NCBI GenBank assembly: GCA_016192135.1
Contig: JACPUR010000030.1
Location: 77,211 to 141,210, forward strand
Length of the DNA stretch: 64,000 nt
Source: Candidatus Tectomicrobia bacterium
Lineage (GTDB): Bacteria > UBA8248
Direction of reading: 5' to 3'
Shown: positions 45,564 through 53,112 of the stretch, piece by piece
Numbering within the stretch: the first letter of the stretch is position 1
Layout of the letters: each line of letters begins with the position of its first letter
Notes under the pieces: generated by a model
Seen by the model: the letters and a program-made list of their open reading frames with translations, nothing else
Databases searched by the model: none
What the model was told of the DNA's origin: nothing
Position numbers and translations under genes: made by a program

Positions 45564-47009
45564 TTAGCTCGGTACGTCCGTCTTGGGCATGGCGGCCTTG
45601 TAGCTCGTCAGCTCCGCCTTGAGCTTGGCCTTCCCGATCTGGCCCACCAGCCGGCGCCAGGCATCCTCGGTCTGGGTCAGGGCCTGCTTGGCCGTGATCT
45701 GCCCGATGTAGGCCTCGGCGATGTGCTTGCCCAGGATGTCCTGGAACTCGAGGTGCCCCGTCAGGTAGATGGGGGGCGTGGTGATGTGCATGCTCTTCGC
45801 GATGGCGTCCATGGCCGGGGCCGAATAGCGCTCGATCACCTTGGGATGGGTCATGTGACCGGCGTGCCAGGGATCGTGGAACGTCCAGGTGGGATGGGTC
45901 GTGATCTCGACGCTGTTATTCAGCGTGCCCCACCACAGGGCCATGAGGGCCGCCTGGCGCTTCCGCGGGCTGTAGCGGTTCACCAGGATGGCCGCCAGGG
46001 GCGAGGAGATGGAGCGGTGGACGAGCTTCCCGGTCACGTTGGAGCCGGGGACGATGCCGTAGAGGAACTTCCCCTTGGTCTTGGACTTCGGGTCGCTCTC
46101 GATCTGGCGGGCCGTGCCGTCCCAGTACTGGGCGGTGGCGGCGTTGCCCTGGACGATCTGGGGGATCATCTGCGGCGTCCCCCAGTTCGGGGCCTCGGGG
46201 TGGGAAACCTTCTTGTGCCGGAGGTAGATGTCCATGGCGTACTCGCCCGCCTTGTTGTTGATGGCGGGCTCGAGGTCATCGGTGAAGGGGAAGCCGCCGG
46301 CGCTGTAGAAGTGCATGTACCACCATGTCACCCCGTTCGCCCGGTTGCGCAGGCCGGCGAAGCCGAGGAGGTTCTTGTCCGGCCGGTGGAAGTGCTCGGC
46401 GATCTGGAGGGACTCCTCCCACGTCTTCGGGAAGGCGAGGGGGCGCCCGTGCTTGTCCGAGAACTTCTTCTGCTCCTCGGGGTTCTCGAGGAGGTCCTTG
46501 CGGACGTACTGGATGTGGACGTTCCCGTCCGTCGGGATGCCGTAGGTCTTCCCCTTGTACTTCATGAAGCTGGAGAAGTTGGCGAGCATCTCCAGCTTGT
46601 AGCCCACCTCCGCCATGTAGTCGTCGAGCGGCTCGATGAGGCCCGCCGAGGCGAGGGAGGGGATCATGTTCGAGTCGATGTGGAAGAAGTCGAACTTGGA
46701 GGAGCGCGAAACCGCCTCCGCCATCGCCCGCTGCGGGATCACGAAGATGCTGATGTCCTGGATGTCCTTCACGCCCACGCCGGACTTCTCCTTGAACTCG
46801 TCCGAGAGGCGCTTCATGTTCCGGTAGTAGAGAGACCAGATCATGCCGTTCAGGTCGGCCGGGCCCGCCTTCTTGGCGGCGGCGATGATGCGGTCCTCGA
46901 GGGCCCCCGCCTCCGCCACGCCCAGGTGCCGGAGAACCCACGGGCCGGTGGCGGCCGCGGCCACGGCCCCCTTCAGGAACCGCCTGCGAGACACGTGCGC
47001 CTTCTTCAT
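45564..47009 (-). CDS. ABC transporter substrate-binding protein (family 1), Tat-exported
   Basis: This 481-residue periplasmic binding protein has a twin-arginine signal HVSRRRFLKGAVAAAATGPW followed by an Ala-rich cleavage region. The mature part shows the family-1 pattern (LSDEFKEKSGVGVKDIQ, FDFFHIDSNMIPSLASAGLI, YGIPTDGNVHIQYVRKDLL). It binds a carbohydrate or polyol for the two permeases and the MalK-type ATPase encoded downstream. The ATG at 47009 has GGGGGA upstream and a promoter with an overlapping operator sits about 90 bases before it. It is the first gene of the five-gene unit. Confidence 0.92.
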   Translation of the reverse strand: MKKAHVSRRRFLKGAVAAAATGPWVLRHLGVAEAGALEDRIIAAAKKAGPADLNGMIWSLYYRNMKRLSDEFKEKSGVGVKDIQDISIFVIPQRAMAEAVSRSSKFDFFHIDSNMIPSLASAGLIEPLDDYMAEVGYKLEMLANFSSFMKYKGKTYGIPTDGNVHIQYVRKDLLENPEEQKKFSDKHGRPLAFPKTWEESLQIAEHFHRPDKNLLGFAGLRNRANGVTWWYMHFYSAGGFPFTDDLEPAINNKAGEYAMDIYLRHKKVSHPEAPNWGTPQMIPQIVQGNAATAQYWDGTARQIESDPKSKTKGKFLYGIVPGSNVTGKLVHRSISSPLAAILVNRYSPRKRQAALMALWWGTLNNSVEITTHPTWTFHDPWHAGHMTHPKVIERYSAPAMDAIAKSMHITTPPIYLTGHLEFQDILGKHIAEAYIGQITAKQALTQTEDAWRRLVGQIGKAKLKAELTSYKAAMPKTDVPS

Positions 47010-47098
47010 GGCGAAGTCTCCCCCTTGGAAGGTAAAAGCACATTGCGCGGCAGGCGCCGTAACGCGCCGCGCGCCGAAGCTCTCTGCGTGAAGCTGGC

Positions 47099-47127
47099 AT
47101 TCTGAAACAGAACGTTCGTCCCGTCAA
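47099..47127 (-). promoter_or_regulatory. sigma70-like promoter with overlapping palindromic operator for the sugar ABC operon
   Basis: On the minus strand TTGACG (47127-47122), 17 bases and CAGAAT (47104-47099). The perfect palindrome TTCTG-AAA-CAGAA (47100-47112) covers the -10 box, an arrangement typical of repressor control. The rest of the 47010-47311 gap shows no gene. A cognate regulator is not encoded nearby. Confidence 0.55.
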
Positions 47128-47311
47128 TACAGGTGAAACCGCCGGCGGCGCTTCGGGGGCGGCGGCATCCCGTTGACGAGCCGCTGGGGTTGGGGCATGG
47201 TTTTCGATTGTCCATCGAATCCACGAAGCGAAAGGGCGCGGGCGCCGGGACCCGCCAGCCGCCGTCTCTGGCGGTGGCCGGCCCCATCGGCCCGCCATGG
47301 AGGATTCGCCC

Positions 47312-48106
47312 ATGCCCAAGGCGCGCGTCGGAGATGTGGAGCTCTACTACGAGGAGCACGGGCAGGGGGTCCCCGTGGTGCTCATCCACGGGCTGGCGGG
47401 GGATTGCGGCGCCTGGAAGGCCCAGATCGAGGCGATGAAGATGGAGTTCCGCCTGCTCGCCTTCGACAACCGGGGGGCGGGGCGGAGCTCGGCCCCGGAC
47501 TACCCCTACACCTCCAAGCACTTCGCCGGCGACACGGTCCGCCTGATGGACGCAGTGGGCATCCGCGAGCCCGCCCACATCATCGGCCGCTCGATGGGGG
47601 GCGCCGTCGCGCAGCAGATTGCCCTCGACTACCCGGACCGGGTGCGCAGCATGATCATCACCGCCTCCTTCGGCAAGCTCGACCGCTACGGCCACCAGAT
47701 CCTCTACAACATCAACGAGGTGGTGAAGGCCCAGGGCTACGCCGCCGCGGCCAAGCACCAGTCGCTTTTCTTCTTCCCGCCCCATTACTTCAACGCGCAC
47801 CAGCGGCAGCTCGACGCCTTCGAGGCGGGGCTCGCCGATGCCGGCCGCCCCATCCACGGCTACGTGAACTCCACCCACGCCTGCCTCACCCACGACGCGC
47901 TGGACCGGCTGCCGCAGGTCCGCTGCCCCACCCTCGTCATGGCGGGGGGGCAGGACGTCCTCTGCTCGGCCGAGGCCTCGCGGGAGATGGCCCGGCGCAT
48001 CCCCGGCTGCGAGTTGAAGGTCTACGAGGAGGCCAGCCACTTCTTCCTGATCCAGTGCTACGAGGAGTCGCTGCGGGACATTCTCGAGTTCCTCCGCAGG
48101 CACTGA
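47312..48106 (+). CDS. alpha/beta-fold hydrolase
   Basis: This 264-residue cytoplasmic alpha/beta hydrolase begins VGDVELYYEEHGQGVPVVLI with the oxyanion-hole stretch HGLAG, then the FDNRGAGRSS loop. The catalytic triad is visible as Ser in IGRSMGGAVAQQ, Asp in MAGGQDVLC and His in EASHFFLIQ. It resembles 3-oxoadipate enol-lactonase and other C-C or ester hydrolases, so the substrate is open. The ATG at 47312 has GGAGG eight bases upstream; the ATG at 47297 lies before that site. It is divergent from the sugar ABC operon. Confidence 0.88.
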   Translation: MPKARVGDVELYYEEHGQGVPVVLIHGLAGDCGAWKAQIEAMKMEFRLLAFDNRGAGRSSAPDYPYTSKHFAGDTVRLMDAVGIREPAHIIGRSMGGAVAQQIALDYPDRVRSMIITASFGKLDRYGHQILYNINEVVKAQGYAAAAKHQSLFFFPPHYFNAHQRQLDAFEAGLADAGRPIHGYVNSTHACLTHDALDRLPQVRCPTLVMAGGQDVLCSAEASREMARRIPGCELKVYEEASHFFLIQCYEESLRDILEFLRRH

Positions 48107-48430
48107 CGCGAAAGGAGCCATCCCTTGGTTCAGTACGCTCAATTTGCGCGGCAGGGGCGTTCATCGTGCGCCTTCGCCGAGGGCTCCCTCTCACCCCGGC
48201 CCTTGTGCGTCAAAGAGCCGTCTGCCTTGCTGTCTTTCCCTCCCCCTCCGGGGGAGGGCGGGGAGGGGGAAAAGGCTCGCGGCGGTTTTCATTCTCCCTC
48301 CCCCCTGCCCCCCTCACGGAGGGAGGGGGAGAAACACGGTTGCCCTCCTATGGGGCGAGGGAAGCGGCCGCCCGGGAAAATGGCCTGACTGACCCACGGC
48401 CGCGCCCCCGGCCGGAGAGGAGGATCCCCC
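48107..48430. repeat. gap with type-B repeat
   Basis: A type-B-like element occupies about 48237-48331: CCCTCCCCCTCCGGGGGAGG, GGGGAGGGGG, then CTCCCTCCCC..CGGAGGGAGGGGG. CCCTCTCACCCCGGCCCT precedes it at 48185-48202. No gene is visible. The end carries GGAGAGGAGGATCCCCC, the ribosome site of the next gene. Confidence 0.75.
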
Positions 48431-49624
48431 TTGGCCAGGTTCACCGACCCCATCGAGGTGCGCGGGCTCAGGCTCAAGCACCGCATCCTCATGTCCGCCA
48501 TGACCACCTCCCGAGCGGAGGAGGACGGGAGCCCCTCCGCCTGGAGCCGCGCCCACTACGCCGAGCGGGCGAGGGGCGGGGCCGCCGTCTGTTTCTCGGA
48601 GGCCGCCTTCGTCAACCGGGAGGGAAAGGGGTTCCCCAACCAGCTGGGCGCCCACTCGGACGCCATCGTCCCCGGCCTCAGGCGGCTGGGGGAGGAGGTG
48701 GGGGCGGCGGGCGCCCCCTTCGCCCTCCAGCTCTTCCACGCCGGGCGCACCGCGCTCAGCGCCATCACGGGCACGCCCATCGTGGGACCCTCGCCCATCC
48801 CCCACCCGACGGAGGAGGAGGTCCCCCGCGAGCTCTCGGCCCGCGAAGTCAAGGAAACCGCCCGGGCCTTTGGCGAAGCCGCCCGCCGCGCCCGGGAGGC
48901 GGGCCTCCGGATGCTGGAGATCCACGGCGCCACCTGGTATCTCTGCCAGCAGTTCTTCTCCCCCGCCTCGAACCAAAGGACGGACGAGTACGGCGGGAGC
49001 CTCCCCAACCGGATGCGCTTCCCGCTCGAGGTGGCCGAGGCCGTCCGCCGGGGGGCGGGCGGGGAGATGGTCGTCTCCTACCGGCTCGGGCTCCTCGAGC
49101 CCTGGGAGGGGGGTTTCACCGCCGAGGACACCCTGGCCCTCGCCCCCGCCCTGCTGGAAGCGGGGGTGGACATCCTCCACTGCTCGCGCAACGCCCGGGT
49201 GGGGGTGCCCGTCAAGCCCGAGTTCTACAACCCCGCCTTCGCCCGGCTCCGCAAGGCGGTCCGCGCCCCCCTCGCCGCCAACGGCGCCGCCTTCGGGACG
49301 GACCGCCTCCAGGCCTACATGGAGATGGGGGCCGACTTCGTGGCCGTCGCCCGGGGGATGCTCACCGACCCCCACTACGCCGCCAAGGCCGTCTCGGGCC
49401 GGGGAGGGGAGATCCTCCGCTGCATCGAGTGCAAGCCCTGCATCTACATGCGCGACAGCCGCTGCCCGGACGAGGCCTACCCCGGCGGCCTCCCCGAATC
49501 CATGAAGGGCATCCTTGGGATAGCGGCCGGGATGAAGGCCGGGGGCTACGCCCCCACCGCCAAGAAGCGCGCCCGGGTGGACGACCCCGTCGAGAAGCAG
49601 GGGGAGGGATCGTCGGTGTCGTGA
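48431..49624 (+). CDS. old-yellow-enzyme family NADH:flavin oxidoreductase with atypical active site
   Basis: This 397-residue FMN-dependent (beta/alpha)8 barrel has family motifs FALQLFHAGRTA, EIHGATWYLCQQFFSPASNQ, RTDEYGGSL and DFVAVARGMLTDP. The usual HxxH/HxxN substrate pair reads HGAT, so the second anchor is replaced by Thr. A C-terminal CIECKPCIYMRDSRC resembles the [4Fe-4S]-binding region of 2,4-dienoyl-CoA-reductase/TMADH-like members, although the NAD-binding domains of those are absent. The TTG at 48431 has a strong GAGGAGG site. The stop runs into GGGGGGAGGGTTGGGGTGAGGG, a type-B-like half-element. Confidence 0.85.
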   Translation: MARFTDPIEVRGLRLKHRILMSAMTTSRAEEDGSPSAWSRAHYAERARGGAAVCFSEAAFVNREGKGFPNQLGAHSDAIVPGLRRLGEEVGAAGAPFALQLFHAGRTALSAITGTPIVGPSPIPHPTEEEVPRELSAREVKETARAFGEAARRAREAGLRMLEIHGATWYLCQQFFSPASNQRTDEYGGSLPNRMRFPLEVAEAVRRGAGGEMVVSYRLGLLEPWEGGFTAEDTLALAPALLEAGVDILHCSRNARVGVPVKPEFYNPAFARLRKAVRAPLAANGAAFGTDRLQAYMEMGADFVAVARGMLTDPHYAAKAVSGRGGEILRCIECKPCIYMRDSRCPDEAYPGGLPESMKGILGIAAGMKAGGYAPTAKKRARVDDPVEKQGEGSSVS

Positions 49625-49648
49625 GGGGGGAGGGTTGGGGTGAGGGCC

Positions 49649-49725
49649 GTAGGGGCGGCCCCTCGTGGCCGCCCTTTCACAGGGCGGGTGCGTGGACCGG
49701 GGCAGGCACGGGGGCCTGCCCCTAC
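49649..49725. repeat. paired type-A palindromes abutting the RAYT remnant
   Basis: GTAGGGGCGGCC..GGCCGCCC (49649-49674) and GGGGCAGGCACG..CCTGCCCCTAC (49699-49725). The last bases provide the TAG stop of the RAYT remnant on the minus strand. Confidence 0.75.
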
Positions 49726-50024
49726 AGTTCGCCAATCCTTTTCACATTCCCCGGATGATTCTCATCTTCATCCCATTTCAGCGGATTGCGCAGGACGTAT
49801 TCCCGTGCGCGAGCCAGTCCTGCCTCATCCCGGAGGATGTGCTCATAATAATTACGCTGCCAGAGGGGAAGGCCCGGCGTCTGCCGCAGGGCGTTGATTC
49901 GACGGGTGGCGGCGGATTTGAAACCGGCGAGGAAGGCCGCCAGCGATTTCGGCAAGGGACCCCGCGGGCGCGGGTTGGATTGAAAACATCTCCGTTTTTC
50001 TTCTCTGGGGTCCAATGCGGGCAT
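49722..50024 (-). pseudogene. REP-associated tyrosine transposase (RAYT, IS200-like) C-terminal remnant
   Basis: The frame encodes the characteristic RAYT C-terminus: PLPKSLAAFLAGFKSAATRR, then LPLWQRNYYEHILRDEAGLA and YVLRNPLKWDEDENHPGN. The catalytic HUH domain and its N-terminal half are absent; the upstream codons look random. The stop TAG is the end of a type-A palindrome. RAYT proteins act on REP palindromes, so this fragment is probably what is left of the enzyme that once spread the type-A family, or a related one. Confidence 0.75.
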
Positions 50025-50133
50025 TGATTTGCTTCCGAAGGCGGTAATGACGAGGGATCTGTCACCGTTCCTCTCCACCGGCGTGGAGCGGGGAGGTGAG
50101 GCCGGATCAGGTTCACCCCTTGGAGGGAGACTC

Positions 50134-50706
50134 ATGAAGCGCTCCCCATGCGTGAAAGCCACCTGTCTGCTTGCCCTGTTTTTCGTTTCCGGCTGTTTCG
50201 GGCCGCAGGGGCATTCGGTAGAGGAAAAGCGGGAAGCCGTCCGTGCGATGCGGGTCAAGACCCTGGAGCGGCTCTACCAGATTCATCCCGATGCGAGAAG
50301 GGCGGTTCGAGCCAGCGTCGGCTACGGTGTCTTCAGCAACATCGGGACTTACTTGTTTCTCCTCTCGACGGGGAGCGGATGGGGAATCGTCCGGGACAAC
50401 CAGACGGGAAAAGAAACCTACATGAGCATGATTTCCGCGGGGGTCGGATTCGGGCTGGGCGTACGGGACTTTAGAGGGGTCTTTGTCTTTACTTCCAAGG
50501 AGGCCCTGAACCGGTTCGTCAACCAGGGATGGACGGCCCAGGCGCAAGCTGACGCCGCGGCGAAGGCGGGAGAGAAGGGTGGCGCCGTCGCCGGAGCGAT
50601 CGAGGTCGCCCCCGGAGTCAGCCTGTATCAAATCACGGAGAACGGCTTGGCCCTTCAGGCCACGATCCAGGGAACGAAATTCTGGAAGGATGGCGAGCTC
50701 AATTGA
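50134..50706 (+). CDS. SYLF/Ysc84-domain lipoprotein
   Basis: This 190-residue exported lipoprotein has a lipobox FFVSGC with C21 as the lipidated residue. The mature part begins VEEKREAVRAMRVKTLERL and contains YGVFSNIGTYLFLL, GSGWGIVRDNQTGKETYMSM and RDFRGVFVFTSKEALNRFV, the pattern of the SYLF (lipid- or phosphoinositide-binding) domain found in bacterial envelope lipoproteins. Its function is unknown. The ATG at 50134 follows GGAGGGAG. Confidence 0.82.
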   Translation: MKRSPCVKATCLLALFFVSGCFGPQGHSVEEKREAVRAMRVKTLERLYQIHPDARRAVRASVGYGVFSNIGTYLFLLSTGSGWGIVRDNQTGKETYMSMISAGVGFGLGVRDFRGVFVFTSKEALNRFVNQGWTAQAQADAAAKAGEKGGAVAGAIEVAPGVSLYQITENGLALQATIQGTKFWKDGELN

Positions 50707-50785
50707 TCGGGCGTCAGGCCGCGGCCGCCAGGCGTCCCGCCTCGCCGGATGATCGCGCCGAAAAATCCCCCCCATCCACGAACGT

Positions 50786-50860
50786 GCGCGAAAATGGACG
50801 AAATTGCGGTAGCGGGCCCTCCCGCCACCGGGCGTAGATTGGCCCCGGGGCGCGGGCCGT
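50786..50860. repeat. type-D dispersed element, copy 2
   Basis: GCGCGAAAATGGACGAAATT then GCGGTAGCGG matches the copy at 17064 with two differences, with a shared GGGCGCGGGCC downstream. It lies between the SYLF lipoprotein gene and an AT-rich orphan gene. Confidence 0.6.
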
Positions 50861-50947
50861 TGCCCGCCGGGGGAAGCGGGATTCAGGGGCGGAGGGGCGG
50901 GGGCGTCCCGGATGGTTAGGGATATTCTCTTGTCATAAATTGCCCCC

Positions 50948-51604
50948 ATGTCTAGGATCGGCAACTCTGATTCTAGGGGGTGGAATGTGTCCCGGTATTT
51001 GCGGTGGTTCCGCAAGCTGATAGTCGCCACCCTCCTATATATTTTAGGGGGAATTCTGACTTTATTGGGAGCCTCGCAAGAGAATGTTGTGAAATATATT
51101 TTGGGTGATGAATGGGTAAAATGGCTACAGACGGAAGCGCCCTTCTATGTAACACATGAAATCGCAAGGTGGGGTTTCCTAATAATTGGCCTAATGGTTC
51201 TGTATGCCGTTACCTATTGGGAGATTATTGCCTTGCCGTGTGCAAGATTTCTTCGGAATAGGTATGTTAAGGTTATTTCCTTTTTAGGGAAGGAAAAGGT
51301 TTTTGTCGTTAGAAAAAGAGGAATGCCTACTGACCTCCCAGGAAAGCCACAAAGAACATTTTTGCGGTTAAATACAAAGAACTTTGAAATATTAGACGAT
51401 GCAAATATAAGTGGCGTCGTCGACGGCGGTTCTAATGTAATAGGAGTGACTTTTATCTCCGCAATAGATGATCCGGCGCAGGCTATGGTGACTGTCAGGG
51501 CGGATAGGGCGGTCGATTATGAAACCATTTCAAAGTCGACGGGAAGTGCCACAGTAAGAATAAAGGACCCATTGCCTGAAATTATAGAGATAGAGATTCA
51601 TTGA
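50948..51604 (+). CDS. AT-rich orphan membrane protein, unknown function
   Basis: This 218-residue protein is of clearly lower GC than its neighbours, with codon use to match (many AAA, TTT, ATA), suggesting recent transfer. Two predicted helices (LLYILGGILTLLGAS and GFLIIGLMVLYAVTYW) lie at about residues 30-45 and 75-92. A cytoplasmic-type basic stretch and a beta-rich C-terminal domain (about 120-218) with FVVRKRGMPTDLPGK and ANISGVVDGGSNVIGVTFIS follow. I do not recognise a family. No clear ribosome site precedes the ATG at 50948. Confidence 0.55.
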   Translation: MSRIGNSDSRGWNVSRYLRWFRKLIVATLLYILGGILTLLGASQENVVKYILGDEWVKWLQTEAPFYVTHEIARWGFLIIGLMVLYAVTYWEIIALPCARFLRNRYVKVISFLGKEKVFVVRKRGMPTDLPGKPQRTFLRLNTKNFEILDDANISGVVDGGSNVIGVTFISAIDDPAQAMVTVRADRAVDYETISKSTGSATVRIKDPLPEIIEIEIH

Positions 51605-51612
51605 CCACTTCC

Positions 51613-51652
51613 GATCAAATCATGTGGCGTGATCGATCAAACCATCTGGCGC
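51613..51652. repeat. 18-base tandem direct repeat
   Basis: GATCAAATCATGTGGCGT (51613-51630) and GATCAAACCATCTGGCGC (51635-51652) differ at three positions and have a 22-base period. They lie directly after the AT-rich orphan gene and may mark the edge of the acquired segment or be a binding site. Confidence 0.45.
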
Positions 51653-51810
51653 GCTCGGATAGTTGCCGATAATGGCGGTTAGTTCCCCTTTTTTGAGGGC
51701 GCGAGGGGGCCGGAGGGGGAGGCTTCCGGCGTTTTCCGGGAAATTACGGGGAATTCCGGCGTTTTTTTTCCGCATCCGGGGGAGAACCTTGCCGTGCCGG
51801 ACTCCACGCC

Positions 51811-52509
51811 CTACCCCTCGAAGGGGAGCTCCCCGGTGGCGGGGGGCGCCACCTCGAGGCAGCCGGGGTCGTCGTTGGCGGGGTGGTTCACCCGGTTCCC
51901 GACGGTGCGCGCCACCATCTCGTCCCCGGGATAGGGGGCGAGGAGGGCCTTGAGGAGGGCGGGCTTGCGCTCGCCCGGGGCCAGCCAGCTCGCGTAGGCC
52001 AGGCGGGGGAGGATGGCGGGCATCCGGGGGTGGATGTTCTTCAGGAAGCGGTTGGCCTCGGTGGTGAGGATGGCGCAGCTCTCGATGACGGCGCCGCCGG
52101 GGCCCTCCCAGCGCTCCCAGAGGCCGGCGAAGCAGAAGGGCTTGTTCCCCTCCAGGTGGACGAAGTAGGGCTGGCGGACGCTCCCGCGCACGGCCCACTC
52201 GTAGAAGCCGTCGGCGGGGACGAGGCAGCGGCGGGCGCGGAAGGCCTCCCGGAAGGCGGGCTTCTCGGTGGAGTCGGCGCGGGCGTTGAAGAGGCCCCCG
52301 CCGGCGGCGGGGCTCTTGGCCCATCGGGGGATGAGCCCCCAGCGCAGGAAGGCGATGGCTCCCTCGCCCTCGGTGGAGGGGAGGCGGATGACGGGGACGT
52401 CCTGCCCCGGGGCGATGTTGTAGCGGGGGCGGAGCCCGGGCCCCGGGTCCTTCCCCAGCAGGTCTTTCAGCCACGGAAGCGGCTGGCTCAGGACGTAGCG
52501 GCCGCACAC
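51811..52509 (-). CDS. SRAP family (YedK/HMCES) abasic-site processing protein
   Basis: In this 232-residue protein, removal of the initiator residue exposes the catalytic Cys2 of CGRYVLSQP, which cross-links to abasic sites in single-stranded DNA and shields them. Other hallmarks are PRYNIAPGQDVPVIR, WGLIPRWAK, FNARADSTEKPAFREAF, RRCLVPADGFYEW and HPRMPAILP, containing the conserved Asn, Glu and His. The GTG at 52509 with GGGAAGG upstream starts the protein exactly at Met-Cys. It is cytoplasmic. Confidence 0.93.
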   Translation of the reverse strand: MCGRYVLSQPLPWLKDLLGKDPGPGLRPRYNIAPGQDVPVIRLPSTEGEGAIAFLRWGLIPRWAKSPAAGGGLFNARADSTEKPAFREAFRARRCLVPADGFYEWAVRGSVRQPYFVHLEGNKPFCFAGLWERWEGPGGAVIESCAILTTEANRFLKNIHPRMPAILPRLAYASWLAPGERKPALLKALLAPYPGDEMVARTVGNRVNHPANDDPGCLEVAPPATGELPFEG

Positions 52510-52529
52510 GGGTCAGCCTTCCCTCCTCG

Positions 52530-53057
52530 TCACCGCGCGGGCGGCTTGACCGGCTGGGGCTGGGGCCACTGGGCCCGGACCCCTCCCTGCGCGTTAAAGA
52601 GGGTGATGGTTCCTTCCTTCTTCTGGGGGTTCTCGGCGATCCGGACCTGGTTCTTCCCCTGGGCGTTGTAGACGACGATGGCCCCCGCGCCCTCCCGGGT
52701 GGCGCCGATGGCCGCGAGCCGGATGTCCCGCCCGTCGTAGGTGCTGATGAAGCCCTTTCCCGAGCGCGTCGTGCCCAGGGAGACCAGCGCCCGCCCGGCG
52801 GGGTTGGTCACGGCGATGTGGCCGTAGCTCCGCTGCTGGCCGAGGATGACGACGGGCACGCCGTTGTCCCCGATGATCTCCAGCCGCTTGACCCGGAGGA
52901 GCTGGGCGTAGGCGGGCGCGGCGGGCTGGGGGGGGCGGGGCGGCGCCGCCTGGCCCATCAGCACCGCGGCCGCCGCCGCCACGGCAAGGCCCATGAATCC
53001 CCGCTTCAGCAACCGGTTCTCGCGCTCCAGGCGCGACAGGCGCTCTTCCGTGCTCAT
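52530..53057 (-). CDS. hypothetical protein with one membrane anchor and repeated beta motifs
   Basis: In this 175-residue protein a short coiled-coil-like N-terminus (EERLSRLERENRLLKR) precedes a hydrophobic segment (FMGLAVAAAAAVLMGQA). A Pro/Ala-rich linker and about five degenerate repeats of roughly 22 residues follow (LEIIGDNGVPVVILGQ; IAVTNPAGRALVSLG; IVVYNAQGKNQVRI; ITLFNAQGGVRAQW). The repeats alternate strand, N-x-G turn and strand, suggesting a beta-solenoid or stacked hairpins outside the membrane. No named family is recognised. GGAGG upstream of the ATG at 53057. Confidence 0.7.
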   Translation of the reverse strand: MSTEERLSRLERENRLLKRGFMGLAVAAAAAVLMGQAAPPRPPQPAAPAYAQLLRVKRLEIIGDNGVPVVILGQQRSYGHIAVTNPAGRALVSLGTTRSGKGFISTYDGRDIRLAAIGATREGAGAIVVYNAQGKNQVRIAENPQKKEGTITLFNAQGGVRAQWPQPQPVKPPAR

Positions 53058-53112
53058 TCCCGCTCCTCCCGATGGGCGCTTTGGACCCGCCCGGCCGGCG
53101 ATCTGGAAGGCT

